Shown one piece after another: positions 35,705 through 43,540 of a stretch of 64,000 nt of DNA. Below the pieces are notes generated by a model that made no database searches, was not told the DNA's origin, and saw only the letters and a program-made list of their open reading frames with translations. The position numbers and the translations under genes were made by a program. This DNA comes from Planctomycetaceae bacterium. Its GTDB lineage: Bacteria > Planctomycetota > Planctomycetia > Planctomycetales > Planctomycetaceae. Numbering within the stretch: the first letter of the stretch is position 1; the number at the start of each line of letters is the position of its first letter. Location: assembly GCA_018699955.1 (NCBI GenBank), contig JABISG010000100.1:33208-97207 (forward strand). Direction: 5' to 3'.

Positions 35705-36463
35705 ATGTTTCAATGGGTTCCGGCTGATTGGGTTGCGGCACTGGACGACGTCGCGAATGAGTTGCTCGAACGGGGAAGAATGCAGTCGCCGCCGGTCGAT
35801 TGTCTCGCGCTGGCCGATTGCCTGCGGATTCACGTTGCCTACGATGCAAGTCAGCCGGGACGAGCGCGGCATAAGCGAATTGGCGGACAATCGACGGTGC
35901 TGGTACGTCCCGAAGAACGGCCCGAGCGATTGCAGTGGGCCGTCGCGCACGAGCTGGGCGAGGCGTTCGCCTGGAGGGTCTTCGAGCGGGTTGATGCCGA
36001 CGTGGATGAAGGTTCGCCGCAACTGCGCGAACACGTCGCCAATCTCATGGCATCGCGGTTGTTATTGCCGAGCCGCTGGTTCTTCGGCGATGCGCGTCGC
36101 GATTGCTGGGATCTGGCGCGTTTGAAGCAGCGCTACTCCACGGCGAGTCACGAACTGATCGCCTATCGCTTTCTCGACGTCGAGGAACCGACAACCGTCA
36201 GTCTGTTCGACCAGGGCCAACTGGTACGGCGGACGGCCAATATCCGCTCGCGGGCGCCGCGGCTGACGCAGGTTGAACGCGATTGCTGGTCGCAGGCGCA
36301 CCGGGAAAACCGGTCGGACGAGCGCCGTTCATCCAGCCTGATTGTGCAGGCCTGGCCAGTGCACGAACCGGGATGGAAACGGGAACTGCTGAGGACCACA
36401 TTTGCGTGGCATCCCGATGAGTCTCAGCTTCCGCAAGAAGTGGCGCTAGGTAGCTACGACTGA
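35705..36463 (+). CDS. ImmA/IrrE-like metallopeptidase-fold protein with altered zinc motif
   Basis: 252 residues; AGGGGAA precedes the ATG by about five bases. The layout matches ImmA/IrrE (DUF955): after a short N-terminal part, LQWAVAHELGEAFAW (His82, Glu83, Glu86) sits where HExxH is expected, followed by EHVANLMASRLLLP, the family's second motif. The second zinc-binding histidine of HExxH is Glu here. The enzyme could be inactive or use a changed metal site. ImmA proteins usually cut a partner XRE repressor; none is adjacent. The palindromic promoter suggests regulated expression. The last ~265 bases overlap an opposing frame. Confidence 0.7.
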   Translation: MFQWVPADWVAALDDVANELLERGRMQSPPVDCLALADCLRIHVAYDASQPGRARHKRIGGQSTVLVRPEERPERLQWAVAHELGEAFAWRVFERVDADVDEGSPQLREHVANLMASRLLLPSRWFFGDARRDCWDLARLKQRYSTASHELIAYRFLDVEEPTTVSLFDQGQLVRRTANIRSRAPRLTQVERDCWSQAHRENRSDERRSSSLIVQAWPVHEPGWKRELLRTTFAWHPDESQLPQEVALGSYD

Positions 36464-37214
36464 AGCCGATCCACGTCGGCCCCAGATGTCCGCCGAGATT
36501 ACCCTGGGCCAGCATTCGCCAGTCGTATCTCACCTGGTGCAATTTCGCATCGTCGAGATTGAGCGACTCCGACTCGCTTGGCTCTCGAAAGCCAATCATG
36601 CCGGCGGCGGGCGTGTGTGTCCCATCGACAGTCCCGAGCAGACTGGTTCCGGCACCCAACAGGACAACATCGAGCGGCGAATAGAGATTCCATATCCCCG
36701 CTTCTGTTTTCGATAAACTATGGGATAAGTCGTATCGTGGAGAAACGGCCGCCTGAAGCAACGTGGCCGATGTGACCTTTCGTCCGGGAGGAAGCGATTC
36801 CAATGTCAGCAACGCAAGACCACCGCCACCGGAATGCCCGATGAGATGCACCGGTCGGTCGGGGTAACGATCCTGATAGATGACGATTTTCTGGGCGATC
36901 CGCCACGCTTCGCGCCGGTTTCGTTCCAGATTTCGCAAATGAACCGGAAACAGCAGGAATGATCCCGTGGTCCAGTTATCGATTTCGATTGCCCCGGGGT
37001 AGCCGGCGTTCTTCAATCCCTGCGCGAGATTGGAGTTAGCGAAACTCTTGCCCTCAACACCCGGCAGAATAATTGTGTATCCGTGTTCCAAACGACCGGG
37101 GGCCAGCTGATTCGAGAAATAGCTGCAGCCACTCAAACCCAATGCAATAACAGCCAAGGCCGCAAACTGAACCAGTTGCCGGCGCGCACAGCCGCACGAC
37201 CGCCTCTCCGGCAC
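36198..37214 (-). CDS. Lipase-like alpha/beta hydrolase lipoprotein
   Basis: About 339 residues if started at GTG 37214; no ATG is in frame and the longer frame starts with a TTG at 37436. The N-terminus ends in a lipobox (LGLSGCSYF), so it is a likely lipoprotein. Further on are TIILPGVEGKSF and the nucleophile elbow LIGHSGGGG, typical of lipases and esterases (GxSxG, serine present). The final ~88 codons run antisense through the ImmA-like gene and have a Pro/Ala-rich, low-complexity look (PAQSGWMNGARPTGF). The conserved hydrolase part ends near 36470, so the real stop could be a sequencing artefact or a genuine overlap. Confidence 0.68.
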   Translation of the reverse strand: MPERRSCGCARRQLVQFAALAVIALGLSGCSYFSNQLAPGRLEHGYTIILPGVEGKSFANSNLAQGLKNAGYPGAIEIDNWTTGSFLLFPVHLRNLERNRREAWRIAQKIVIYQDRYPDRPVHLIGHSGGGGLALLTLESLPPGRKVTSATLLQAAVSPRYDLSHSLSKTEAGIWNLYSPLDVVLLGAGTSLLGTVDGTHTPAAGMIGFREPSESESLNLDDAKLHQVRYDWRMLAQGNLGGHLGPTWIGFSRSYLAPLLAEAETHRDATQMWSSAVPVSIPVRALARPAQSGWMNGARPTGFPGAPATSNRVQPASAAAPASGYWPSAVPVGPGRTD

Positions 37215-37441
37215 GAAATCGATGCCGGAACAACGGTTTTTCGGCGGTACAAATCGAAACGGGGCGCTTCGCACCGTGGACCGGCCCTGTGGAAATTGGC
37301 GTGTGAAGGGAGTATTTCGAGGTGAGAGGGGCCGAATTGTAGCGGGAAACCCAATTCGCTCCAAGATCGCCTGAAATCCACCCTGTTCCCTGCGGCCGAA
37401 GGTCTGTCGAACCGCTTCTGACTTGTCGAATCTCAACGATT

Positions 37442-37984
37442 TTACAACTCAAACAGCGACTGCGTCTTCACCACGGCGAGTGCATCGGGAAATGTGTGGA
37501 AGGCGTGAATGAGCAGGCTACGTGCGCCGACATCGACGCGAATGAGGCTCAACGGACCGGGCGAAAGACGGTTGCCGGCCGGAAAGCAATGCGACACGTC
37601 GGCCGTTTTTGTGTCCACGAGCAACTCCTCGTGAATCTCCTGATACACTTCCGGATCGAGCTGCTCCAGTTGATAACTGACGTGATATTTCAGCCCATTC
37701 TCTAAGCGAAACGATTCGTCGCGACTGCCGCGTAACTTCCTGTCGAGAAATCGCTTCCGCTGCGGCAACGGCTGTGTGCTGGTCGCGGTGACTTCTGTCA
37801 CGCACTGTCCATTGCGGTGAAAGTCGACAGTATGACCGGCATCGCAGATGCGAATATCTGCTTTGTACTCTTCCTGCCAAACCTGCAATTCGGCATGAAC
37901 CTGAAACAGTTCGGGGTGGACCGTCCGGCCGTATGCCTGGAACACGAGGTCTGAGACGCTGGGCCTGGCGAAATCGACGTTCAT
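37442..37984 (-). CDS. DUF2617-like protein
   Basis: 180 residues from ATG 37984, with GAGAG upstream; an extension to 38209 would cross a spacer and a weak hairpin. The start MNVDFARPSVSDLVFQAYGR, then HPELFQVHAELQ and VTATSTQPLPQRKR resemble DUF2617, a family of unknown function found in actinobacteria and planctomycetes. It looks soluble, without signal or membrane segments, and is histidine-rich in its second half. It is downstream of epmB on the same strand by ~240 bases and upstream of the lipase-like gene. Family assignment is by memory of the pattern only. Confidence 0.55.
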   Translation of the reverse strand: MNVDFARPSVSDLVFQAYGRTVHPELFQVHAELQVWQEEYKADIRICDAGHTVDFHRNGQCVTEVTATSTQPLPQRKRFLDRKLRGSRDESFRLENGLKYHVSYQLEQLDPEVYQEIHEELLVDTKTADVSHCFPAGNRLSPGPLSLIRVDVGARSLLIHAFHTFPDALAVVKTQSLFEL

Positions 37985-38183
37985 GACTAATAGCTCTCGC
38001 AGGATGATAACGCGGCGTGAAATAATCTGCCCGCCGTAGGCATTATAAATCGATGATGAGCCTAAGCGATAGCCGTTAAAATTGCCAAGTGAAACGATAA
38101 GAAAGTTTGTCAATTTTCCGCTTGCAATTTCCGCAGAAGTGTGGCAGGGCGGAACCGACATGCAACAAACCAGAAACTCAGTG

Positions 38184-38203
38184 TTTTGAAAAAACCGGGT
38201 TTC
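38184..38203 (-). terminator. Possible weak terminator after epmB
   Basis: On the - strand, GAAACC and GGTTTTTTC can pair with a short loop and end in a T-run. It lies ~20 bases after the epmB stop. The stem is short. Confidence 0.35.
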
Positions 38204-38221
38204 TATCACTCATGGATCGCG

Positions 38222-39286
38222 TCATGAAAGCGGCTCTTTGAATTCCCCTCCCGGCACTTCGCGGACAAACTGCGGCACCGCGTAACCGGGAAGTCGCTGC
38301 CGCAATTCGGCAATGATCGCGCGGCCGTTTTCTTCCGACACTTCGAAATGAGCCGTACCCGCAACGCGGTCCAACTGGTGCAGGTAATACGGAATCACGC
38401 CGAGATCGACCAGACGCTCACACAGTTCGGCTTGCGTGTCGTCGTCGTCGTTAATGCCGCGGAGCAGCACCGCCTGATTCAAAACCGTCACGCCGGAACG
38501 AACCAAACGGCGTAACGCGTCGGCGCAATCGGCCATAACTTCGCCGGGGTGATTGGCATGCACGACGACAATCGGCGTCAGACGTGTCGAGTGCAGCAGT
38601 TGCAAAAACGAATCCGAAACCCGATCGGGCAGGACAATTGGCAGCCGCGTGTGAATTCGCAATCGCCTGAGATGGGTAATGTTCCCCAGACGCTCGAAGA
38701 GCGATCGCAGCCGTTGGTCGGTCAGCATTAACGGATCACCGCCGCTCAGAAGAATTTCGTGCAGCGACCGGTCGGCGGAAATCGCTTCGAGCGCCGGTTC
38801 CCAATCGCTCAACCGGCGCGGCTCGTTCCCATACGGATAATGCCGCCGAAAGCAGTAACGGCAGTGAACGGCACAGGCACCGGTTGCGATCAACAGGGCG
38901 CGCCCTGTGTACTTCTGCAGCAAGCCGGGGGCCGGTCGAAAGCGGTCTTCTTCCAGCGCATCGGGCAGAAATCCCGATACCTCGTCGAATTCGGCATCGA
39001 GCGGCAACACCTGTTTCAACAGCGGATCATCCGCATTTTCCTTTTGCATACGCGACAGAAAGCTGCGGGGAACCATCAGTGGAAAGAGATCGGCCGCCCG
39101 TCTCGCCGGTTGGCGGAATCGGTCCGGCAATTCGAGTTCGTCGATGAGTTCGTCGGGGTCACGGATGGCGGCAGCCAGCGACCGATGCCATTCGTCGGCA
39201 TCGCCCGATCGGCTGTGGATCGCGGAATGCACTGGAAATTGAGCCGATTCTGTGACAGGGCCGTCGTTGTTCCGGCCTTCTGGCAT
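38222..39286 (-). CDS. epmB: EF-P beta-lysylation protein EpmB (lysine 2,3-aminomutase family)
   Basis: 354 residues. A radical-SAM aminomutase that converts alpha-lysine to beta-lysine for attachment to EF-P, working in the cytoplasm. The cluster motif CAVHCRYC (C138, C142, C145) is followed by FRRHYPYG, the EpmB/KAM signature. ILLSGGDPLML and HTRLPIVLP are conserved SAM/PLP features. It is short (no extra C-terminal domain of clostridial KAM) and sits divergent from efp, supporting EpmB over a catabolic aminomutase. EpmA, the lysyl ligase, is not in the window. Confidence 0.88.
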   Translation of the reverse strand: MPEGRNNDGPVTESAQFPVHSAIHSRSGDADEWHRSLAAAIRDPDELIDELELPDRFRQPARRAADLFPLMVPRSFLSRMQKENADDPLLKQVLPLDAEFDEVSGFLPDALEEDRFRPAPGLLQKYTGRALLIATGACAVHCRYCFRRHYPYGNEPRRLSDWEPALEAISADRSLHEILLSGGDPLMLTDQRLRSLFERLGNITHLRRLRIHTRLPIVLPDRVSDSFLQLLHSTRLTPIVVVHANHPGEVMADCADALRRLVRSGVTVLNQAVLLRGINDDDDTQAELCERLVDLGVIPYYLHQLDRVAGTAHFEVSEENGRAIIAELRQRLPGYAVPQFVREVPGGEFKEPLS

Positions 39287-39367
39287 TTTCCTGTCCGTTC
39301 CGTTTTGGTATGTTTCAATCGTGGTTTGTTGCCCGTGATATGTCTAATCCTGATCGAAGGGTTGTGT

Positions 39368-39421
39368 GCCACTGGCGTGTCGCCAGTGGCCACCGCGCTG
39401 CACTGGCGACACGCCAGTGGC
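39368..39421. repeat. Perfect 21-bp inverted repeat between epmB and efp
   Basis: Arms at 39368-39388 and 39401-39421 are exact complements with a 12-base loop. Each arm is itself an ACTGGCG/CGCCAGT palindrome. It lies in the 256-base divergent promoter region of epmB and efp, so it may form a cruciform or transcript hairpin. Confidence 0.7.
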
Positions 39422-39542
39422 GCCCATCGACTGAGAACGGCAGGACGCGGATTCGAGCAACCCCCGCAAACTGTTTCTTCAAACCGACTGCATTCCATTG
39501 AATGCTGATAGCCGACAGTCCATTTTTCAAGAGTAACACGCG

Positions 39543-40112
39543 ATGCCGCAGATTAACTCCGGAGATTTCCGGAAAGGAACCAAAGTGCTTATCGATGGTT
39601 CGCCATTCGACATGATTGAGGTGGAGTTCCGCAAGCCGGGCAAAGGGCAGGCGATGTATCGCACCAAGCTCCGCAATCTGCTGAGCGGAAAACTTATCGA
39701 TGTCACCTATCGTAGTGGCGACAGCCTGGAAGCTGCCGACGTGAATCGTGCCAACGGCCAATACCTCTACCGCGACTCGAACGGTTTCGTCTTCATGGAC
39801 GACGAAACGTTCGAGCAAGACTCCATACCGATCGAAGCGTTTGAGGAGCAGGCGAAGTTTCTCATGGAAGGCGCGCCCTGCAACTTGCTGTATTGGAACG
39901 GCCAGTTGATCGATGTCGATCCGCCGCAGCACGTCGTCCTGGAAGTCACCTTTACTGAACCGGCCGCCCGCGGCGACACGGCGACCAACGTCACCAAGCC
40001 GGCGACAGTTGAAACCGGGGCGTCGGTCAACGTGCCGGCGTTTATCAATCAAGGCGACAAAATTAAAATTGAATGCGCAACCGGAGCCTACGTCGAACGC
40101 GTGCGTGACTAA
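39543..40112 (+). CDS. efp: Translation elongation factor P
   Basis: 189 residues, the standard three-domain length. EF-P helps ribosomes stalled at polyproline stretches. The modified lysine is present as Lys34 in RKPGKGQAMYR, the exact E. coli numbering, fitting beta-lysylation by the neighbouring EpmB. Domain 1 (KOW-like) spans ~1-65; the OB domains follow, with VNVPAFINQGDKIKI and YVERV near the end as usual. Several products in this window are rich in proline stretches (the pilM-operon proteins), plausible clients. A weak AAGAG precedes the ATG; a small membrane-protein gene follows at 61 bases. Confidence 0.95.
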   Translation: MPQINSGDFRKGTKVLIDGSPFDMIEVEFRKPGKGQAMYRTKLRNLLSGKLIDVTYRSGDSLEAADVNRANGQYLYRDSNGFVFMDDETFEQDSIPIEAFEEQAKFLMEGAPCNLLYWNGQLIDVDPPQHVVLEVTFTEPAARGDTATNVTKPATVETGASVNVPAFINQGDKIKIECATGAYVERVRD

Positions 40113-40173
40113 ATTGCAGCCCGAGGAGACAACCGGGACGAGTTAATCTGCAGAACCAAAGGAGGGGTTCCGG

Positions 40174-40374
40174 ATGGACGTCTGGCAGTTGATCCTGTAC
40201 GTGGGAGCGTCGTTGTTGGCGCTCAGTTCGCTGGTGTCGCTGATGTCGCATCACCGTCGTCAGCATCGGCAACAATTGTTGCTGGAGTACGAGCAGCAAT
40301 TGGCGGCCAACCCAGAGCCGATTGAACCGGTCGCCGAAAGCGATGTGCCGGAACGCGCCAACGCGGCCGCGTAA
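40174..40374 (+). CDS. Small single-pass membrane protein
   Basis: 66 residues with a very strong ribosome site (AAAGGAGG, spacing ~10). One N-terminal membrane helix (residues ~4-24, LILYVGASLLALSSLVSLM) is followed by a basic stretch (HHRRQHRQQ) and an acidic/proline tail. No family recognised. It is 61 bases after efp and may be in the same transcript. Real gene by ribosome site and composition; function unknown. Confidence 0.6.
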   Translation: MDVWQLILYVGASLLALSSLVSLMSHHRRQHRQQLLLEYEQQLAANPEPIEPVAESDVPERANAAA

Positions 40375-40403
40375 CTTGCAGCCGCCAGGTTTACGGTGCG
40401 ACA

Positions 40404-40441
40404 GGTTCGTAATGACCGGATGAATCCGGTCACTACGAACC
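40404..40441 (+). repeat. CACTACGAACC-tailed hairpin, copy 2
   Basis: GGTTCGTAATGACCGGAT and ATCCGGTCACTACGAACC pair with one mismatch around GA, an 18-bp stem. It lies between the small membrane protein gene and miaB. Confidence 0.65.
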
Positions 40442-40569
40442 TCCCTATCCAATTGGCGCGGGTATCCGCCGGTTGACGCGGGACGGCGTGGTTGGGTACA
40501 CCAGATATCGGCCGCGCAGAATGTTGCCCCAACGCGATACGTGTTTTTCGACGCCGTACAGGATTTGCC

Positions 40570-42057
40570 GTGACTGCGACACCGCCCACCGAACACAACC
40601 TTCGATTGTACATCGAGACCGTCGGCTGTCAGATGAACATGCTCGACAGCGAATTGGTGGTCGGTGCGCTTGGCAAACAAGGTTACACGCTAACCGACGA
40701 TGCCAAGCAGGCCGACACCATTCTGTTGAACACCTGCAGCGTTCGCGAGCATGCCGAACACAAAATCTACAGCCAACTCGGCCGCTTGAAACACATCCAT
40801 CGGCAGCGGCCCAACGTCGTCGTCGGTGTGATGGGCTGCATGGCTCAGAAGGATCAGAAGCAGATTTTCCGGCGAGCGCCCCATGTCGATCTGGTCGTCG
40901 GCACGGGTCAACTTGCTGAAATCCCACGGTTGATCGAAGAAGCCCGACACGATCGCAAACGCAAATTGGCCGTCAGTTTGGGCCGCCGCGACGGTTCGGT
41001 GCAGGCCGTCTCGACGAGTTTTCAAAGTTACGATCCGCTCCGCGAGCCACAAATGCGTCCCTCGCCGTGGCAGGCATTCGTGCGAATTATGATCGGCTGC
41101 GACAAATTCTGCACGTATTGTGTTGTGCCGACAACGCGCGGGCCGGAGCAAAGTCGCCCCCCCAGCGACATCGCCCGCGAAATCGAAGTGCTCACCGATC
41201 AGGGGGTGCGGGAAGTCACACTGTTGGGGCAAACCGTCAACAGCTATAAGCACACCGAAGGAGGCCGGCTGTTTCGGCTGGCCGATTTGCTGGAACTCAT
41301 CCACGATTCGCCCGGCATCGACCGCATCAAGTTTGTCACCAACTATCCCCGCGACATGGGCGACGATCTGCTCACAGCGATGCGCGATCTGCCCAAGATT
41401 GCCCACTACCTGCACGTTCCGCTGCAATCGGGCTGCGACGATGTTTTGAAGGCGATGAAACGCGGCTACACGGTGGCCCAGTACCGCGAAATGATGCACC
41501 GAATTCGTGACTGCATGCCCGACTGTGCCGTGTCGAGCGACTTCATTGTCGGCCATCCGGGTGAAACGGAAGAAGCCTTCGAACGCAGTATGGACGCCGT
41601 CCGCGAATTCCGCTTCAAGAATAATTTCGTCTTCAAATACAGTCCGCGCCCGGGAACCAAAGCACACGAACTGCTGCCGGACGATGTTTCAGAGCAGGAC
41701 AAACGCCGCCGCAACAACGCCATGCTCGATCTCTCCAACGAAATCTGCGAAGAGGACAACGCCGAATTTATCGGCCGCAACGTCGAAGTCCTCGTCGAGG
41801 GTTTAAGCAAAGCGACAATCAAGTCAGCCGACCCAAAGCCGCCGGGCAGCGCCCCGGCGGACTCCCCCACTGGCCCGCTCCAACTCGTCGGCCGTACGCG
41901 CTGCGACCGAATAGTCGTCTTCGACGGCAACCCACGACTGGCCGGCAACCTCGCCCAAATTACTATTGACGATGCGACTGCAACAACGCTCATCGGTCGC
42001 ATTGTGACCCGTGAATTGCAGCACGAATCGCCGGGGCTGCTGCCGATATTGGGATAG
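40570..42057 (+). CDS. miaB: tRNA-2-methylthio-N6-dimethylallyladenosine synthase
   Basis: 495 residues from GTG 40570, with AGGA seven bases upstream; the longer frame from 40492 is not supported. It thiomethylates i6A37 in tRNAs reading UNN codons. The N-terminal UPF0004 cysteines C20, C56 and C90 bind one Fe-S cluster; CDKFCTYC (C177, C181, C184) binds the radical-SAM cluster. TRAM domain follows at the C-terminus and carries a ~15-residue Pro/Ser/Ala insertion (KPPGSAPADSPTGP) not usual there. Convergent with the epimerase gene, with a palindromic repeat between. Confidence 0.93.
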   Translation: MTATPPTEHNLRLYIETVGCQMNMLDSELVVGALGKQGYTLTDDAKQADTILLNTCSVREHAEHKIYSQLGRLKHIHRQRPNVVVGVMGCMAQKDQKQIFRRAPHVDLVVGTGQLAEIPRLIEEARHDRKRKLAVSLGRRDGSVQAVSTSFQSYDPLREPQMRPSPWQAFVRIMIGCDKFCTYCVVPTTRGPEQSRPPSDIAREIEVLTDQGVREVTLLGQTVNSYKHTEGGRLFRLADLLELIHDSPGIDRIKFVTNYPRDMGDDLLTAMRDLPKIAHYLHVPLQSGCDDVLKAMKRGYTVAQYREMMHRIRDCMPDCAVSSDFIVGHPGETEEAFERSMDAVREFRFKNNFVFKYSPRPGTKAHELLPDDVSEQDKRRRNNAMLDLSNEICEEDNAEFIGRNVEVLVEGLSKATIKSADPKPPGSAPADSPTGPLQLVGRTRCDRIVVFDGNPRLAGNLAQITIDDATATTLIGRIVTRELQHESPGLLPILG

Positions 42058-42098
42058 GTTGGAAATCAACCCCGTTCCAATTTCTACACGACCACGAA

Positions 42099-42157
42099 GA
42101 TCGCTTGCGGTTAAGCGAAACCAGAAGCGTCAACCGTCCGCTAAACCGCAAGCGATC
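42099..42157. repeat. CGCTTGCGGTTTAGC palindrome family, copy between miaB and epimerase
   Basis: GATCGCTTGCGGTT (42099-42112) and AACCGCAAGCGATC (42144-42157) are perfect complements; the inner parts read AAGCG and CGCTA. It lies between convergent genes. Confidence 0.7.
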
Positions 42158-42166
42158 CTCGTCGCA

Positions 42167-43540
42167 TCACCGACCCAGCACGTGCCGTAACGCGCCTTCC
42201 AAAACGGGACAGCGAAATTCGTAACCCGTTTCCTGCAGGCGCGTCGGCAGCACACGCGCGCTGGCCAGTAACAATTCGTCGGCCATTTCACCCAACGCAA
42301 TTCGGGCGGCAAACGCGGGTATCGGCAAGATGGTGGGACGACGCAGAACCTTTCCCAGCGTTTTCGTGAACTCGCGATTGGTTGCCGAATTGGGGGCTGT
42401 CACATTGACCGGTCCACTGAGATCGTCACACATCAAAGCATGGTGGATCGCCCCGATCAGATCATCGATCGCGACCCAACTCCAATACTGCCTGCCATCA
42501 CCGACAACTCCACCGACGCCCAGTTTGAACGGCAGCGACATTTGTTTCAGAGCACCACCCTGCGGACTGAGCACCACACTGATGCGCAGATTTACCACGC
42601 GAATTCCTTTTTCGCGTGCCGGCTCGCAGGCCGTTTCCCACTGCTGGCAAACGTCGGCCAGAAAACCGGTTCCCACATCGCTCGTTTCATCGAGCGTCTC
42701 ATCGCCCCGGTCCCCGTAAAAACCAACGGCCGAAGCGCTAATGAGTGTGTGTGGCGGCGTCTGCATTTCGGCGAGTGCTTCGCACAACAACCGCGTGCCT
42801 TCGACGCGGCTGTCGAGAATGCGAGCTTTTTGCGCTGTGCTCCAACGGCGACCGGCAATCCCCTCGCCCGCCAGATGCACCACCGCTTCAATCCCTTCCA
42901 ACGCGGCGCGGTCGATCTGTCCTTCGGACGGATTCCACTGGATCGCGTTATCTTGCTGAGACGACCCGCGAACAAGCCGCACCGCTTCGTGTCCGCCGGT
43001 TGTCAGGAAGTCAATTAACGACTTGCCGACCAGTCCACTGGACCCGGTGACGAGAATCTTCATGGCTTTGTTTCCAGCAAACTGATGGGCGCAAACATCG
43101 TGCGCCGTGAGTTCGTGACGATAGCGAAACGCCCGCTCCAAATCCCGCCGGACCATTCCACCAACGAGACTGCGTCCGATCACTCCCAACGGCAGCGCGT
43201 ATTCAATGTGGTCTTCCAGAATGCAGGCATCTTCGCCGTCTGGCGTTATTGTATGCGTGTGTTTCCATTTGGAAAACGGCCCGTTGACCTGAACGTCCTG
43301 AAACTGCCGGCCGGGTTGCAACCGGCCATGTTCGGCCACCCAGCGGCAACGAAACGGTCCCGCCTTCAGGTAGAATTCCGTGCGCGCCCCGTTGCCGATT
43401 CCCCCTGTCGTCGAGATCAACTCCACCGATTGCCACGGAGGCGACAGCCGTCCGAATGCGCCCTCTCTGGCATGCCAGTCGAAAACGGCGGCGGCTGGCG
43501 CGAGGATGCGTGAACGGCGAATGTAGATTTCGGTTTTCAC
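42167..43540 (-). CDS. TIGR01777-type (SDR39U1) epimerase with N-terminal SRPBCC domain
   Basis: 457 residues from GTG 43540, which overlaps the sigma-factor stop (GTGA). Residues ~1-150 form an SRPBCC/START-like ligand-binding domain (FDWHAREGAFGRLSPPWQ; CILEDHIEYALPLGVIG). From ~160 comes a short-chain dehydrogenase fold: ILVTGSSGLVGKSL (NAD(P)-binding), ISASAVGFYGDRG and GGVVGDGRQYWSWV. SDR39U1-type proteins are putative nucleotide-sugar epimerases with no firm substrate. The fusion recurs in several bacteria. Translational overlap with a sigma factor suggests co-expression. Confidence 0.83.
   Translation of the reverse strand: MKTEIYIRRSRILAPAAAVFDWHAREGAFGRLSPPWQSVELISTTGGIGNGARTEFYLKAGPFRCRWVAEHGRLQPGRQFQDVQVNGPFSKWKHTHTITPDGEDACILEDHIEYALPLGVIGRSLVGGMVRRDLERAFRYRHELTAHDVCAHQFAGNKAMKILVTGSSGLVGKSLIDFLTTGGHEAVRLVRGSSQQDNAIQWNPSEGQIDRAALEGIEAVVHLAGEGIAGRRWSTAQKARILDSRVEGTRLLCEALAEMQTPPHTLISASAVGFYGDRGDETLDETSDVGTGFLADVCQQWETACEPAREKGIRVVNLRISVVLSPQGGALKQMSLPFKLGVGGVVGDGRQYWSWVAIDDLIGAIHHALMCDDLSGPVNVTAPNSATNREFTKTLGKVLRRPTILPIPAFAARIALGEMADELLLASARVLPTRLQETGYEFRCPVLEGALRHVLGR

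Noticed and set aside
37215..37436. Longer start of the lipase-like lipoprotein
   Set aside because: The extra 74 residues begin with TTG, precede the lipobox signal and look non-coding.
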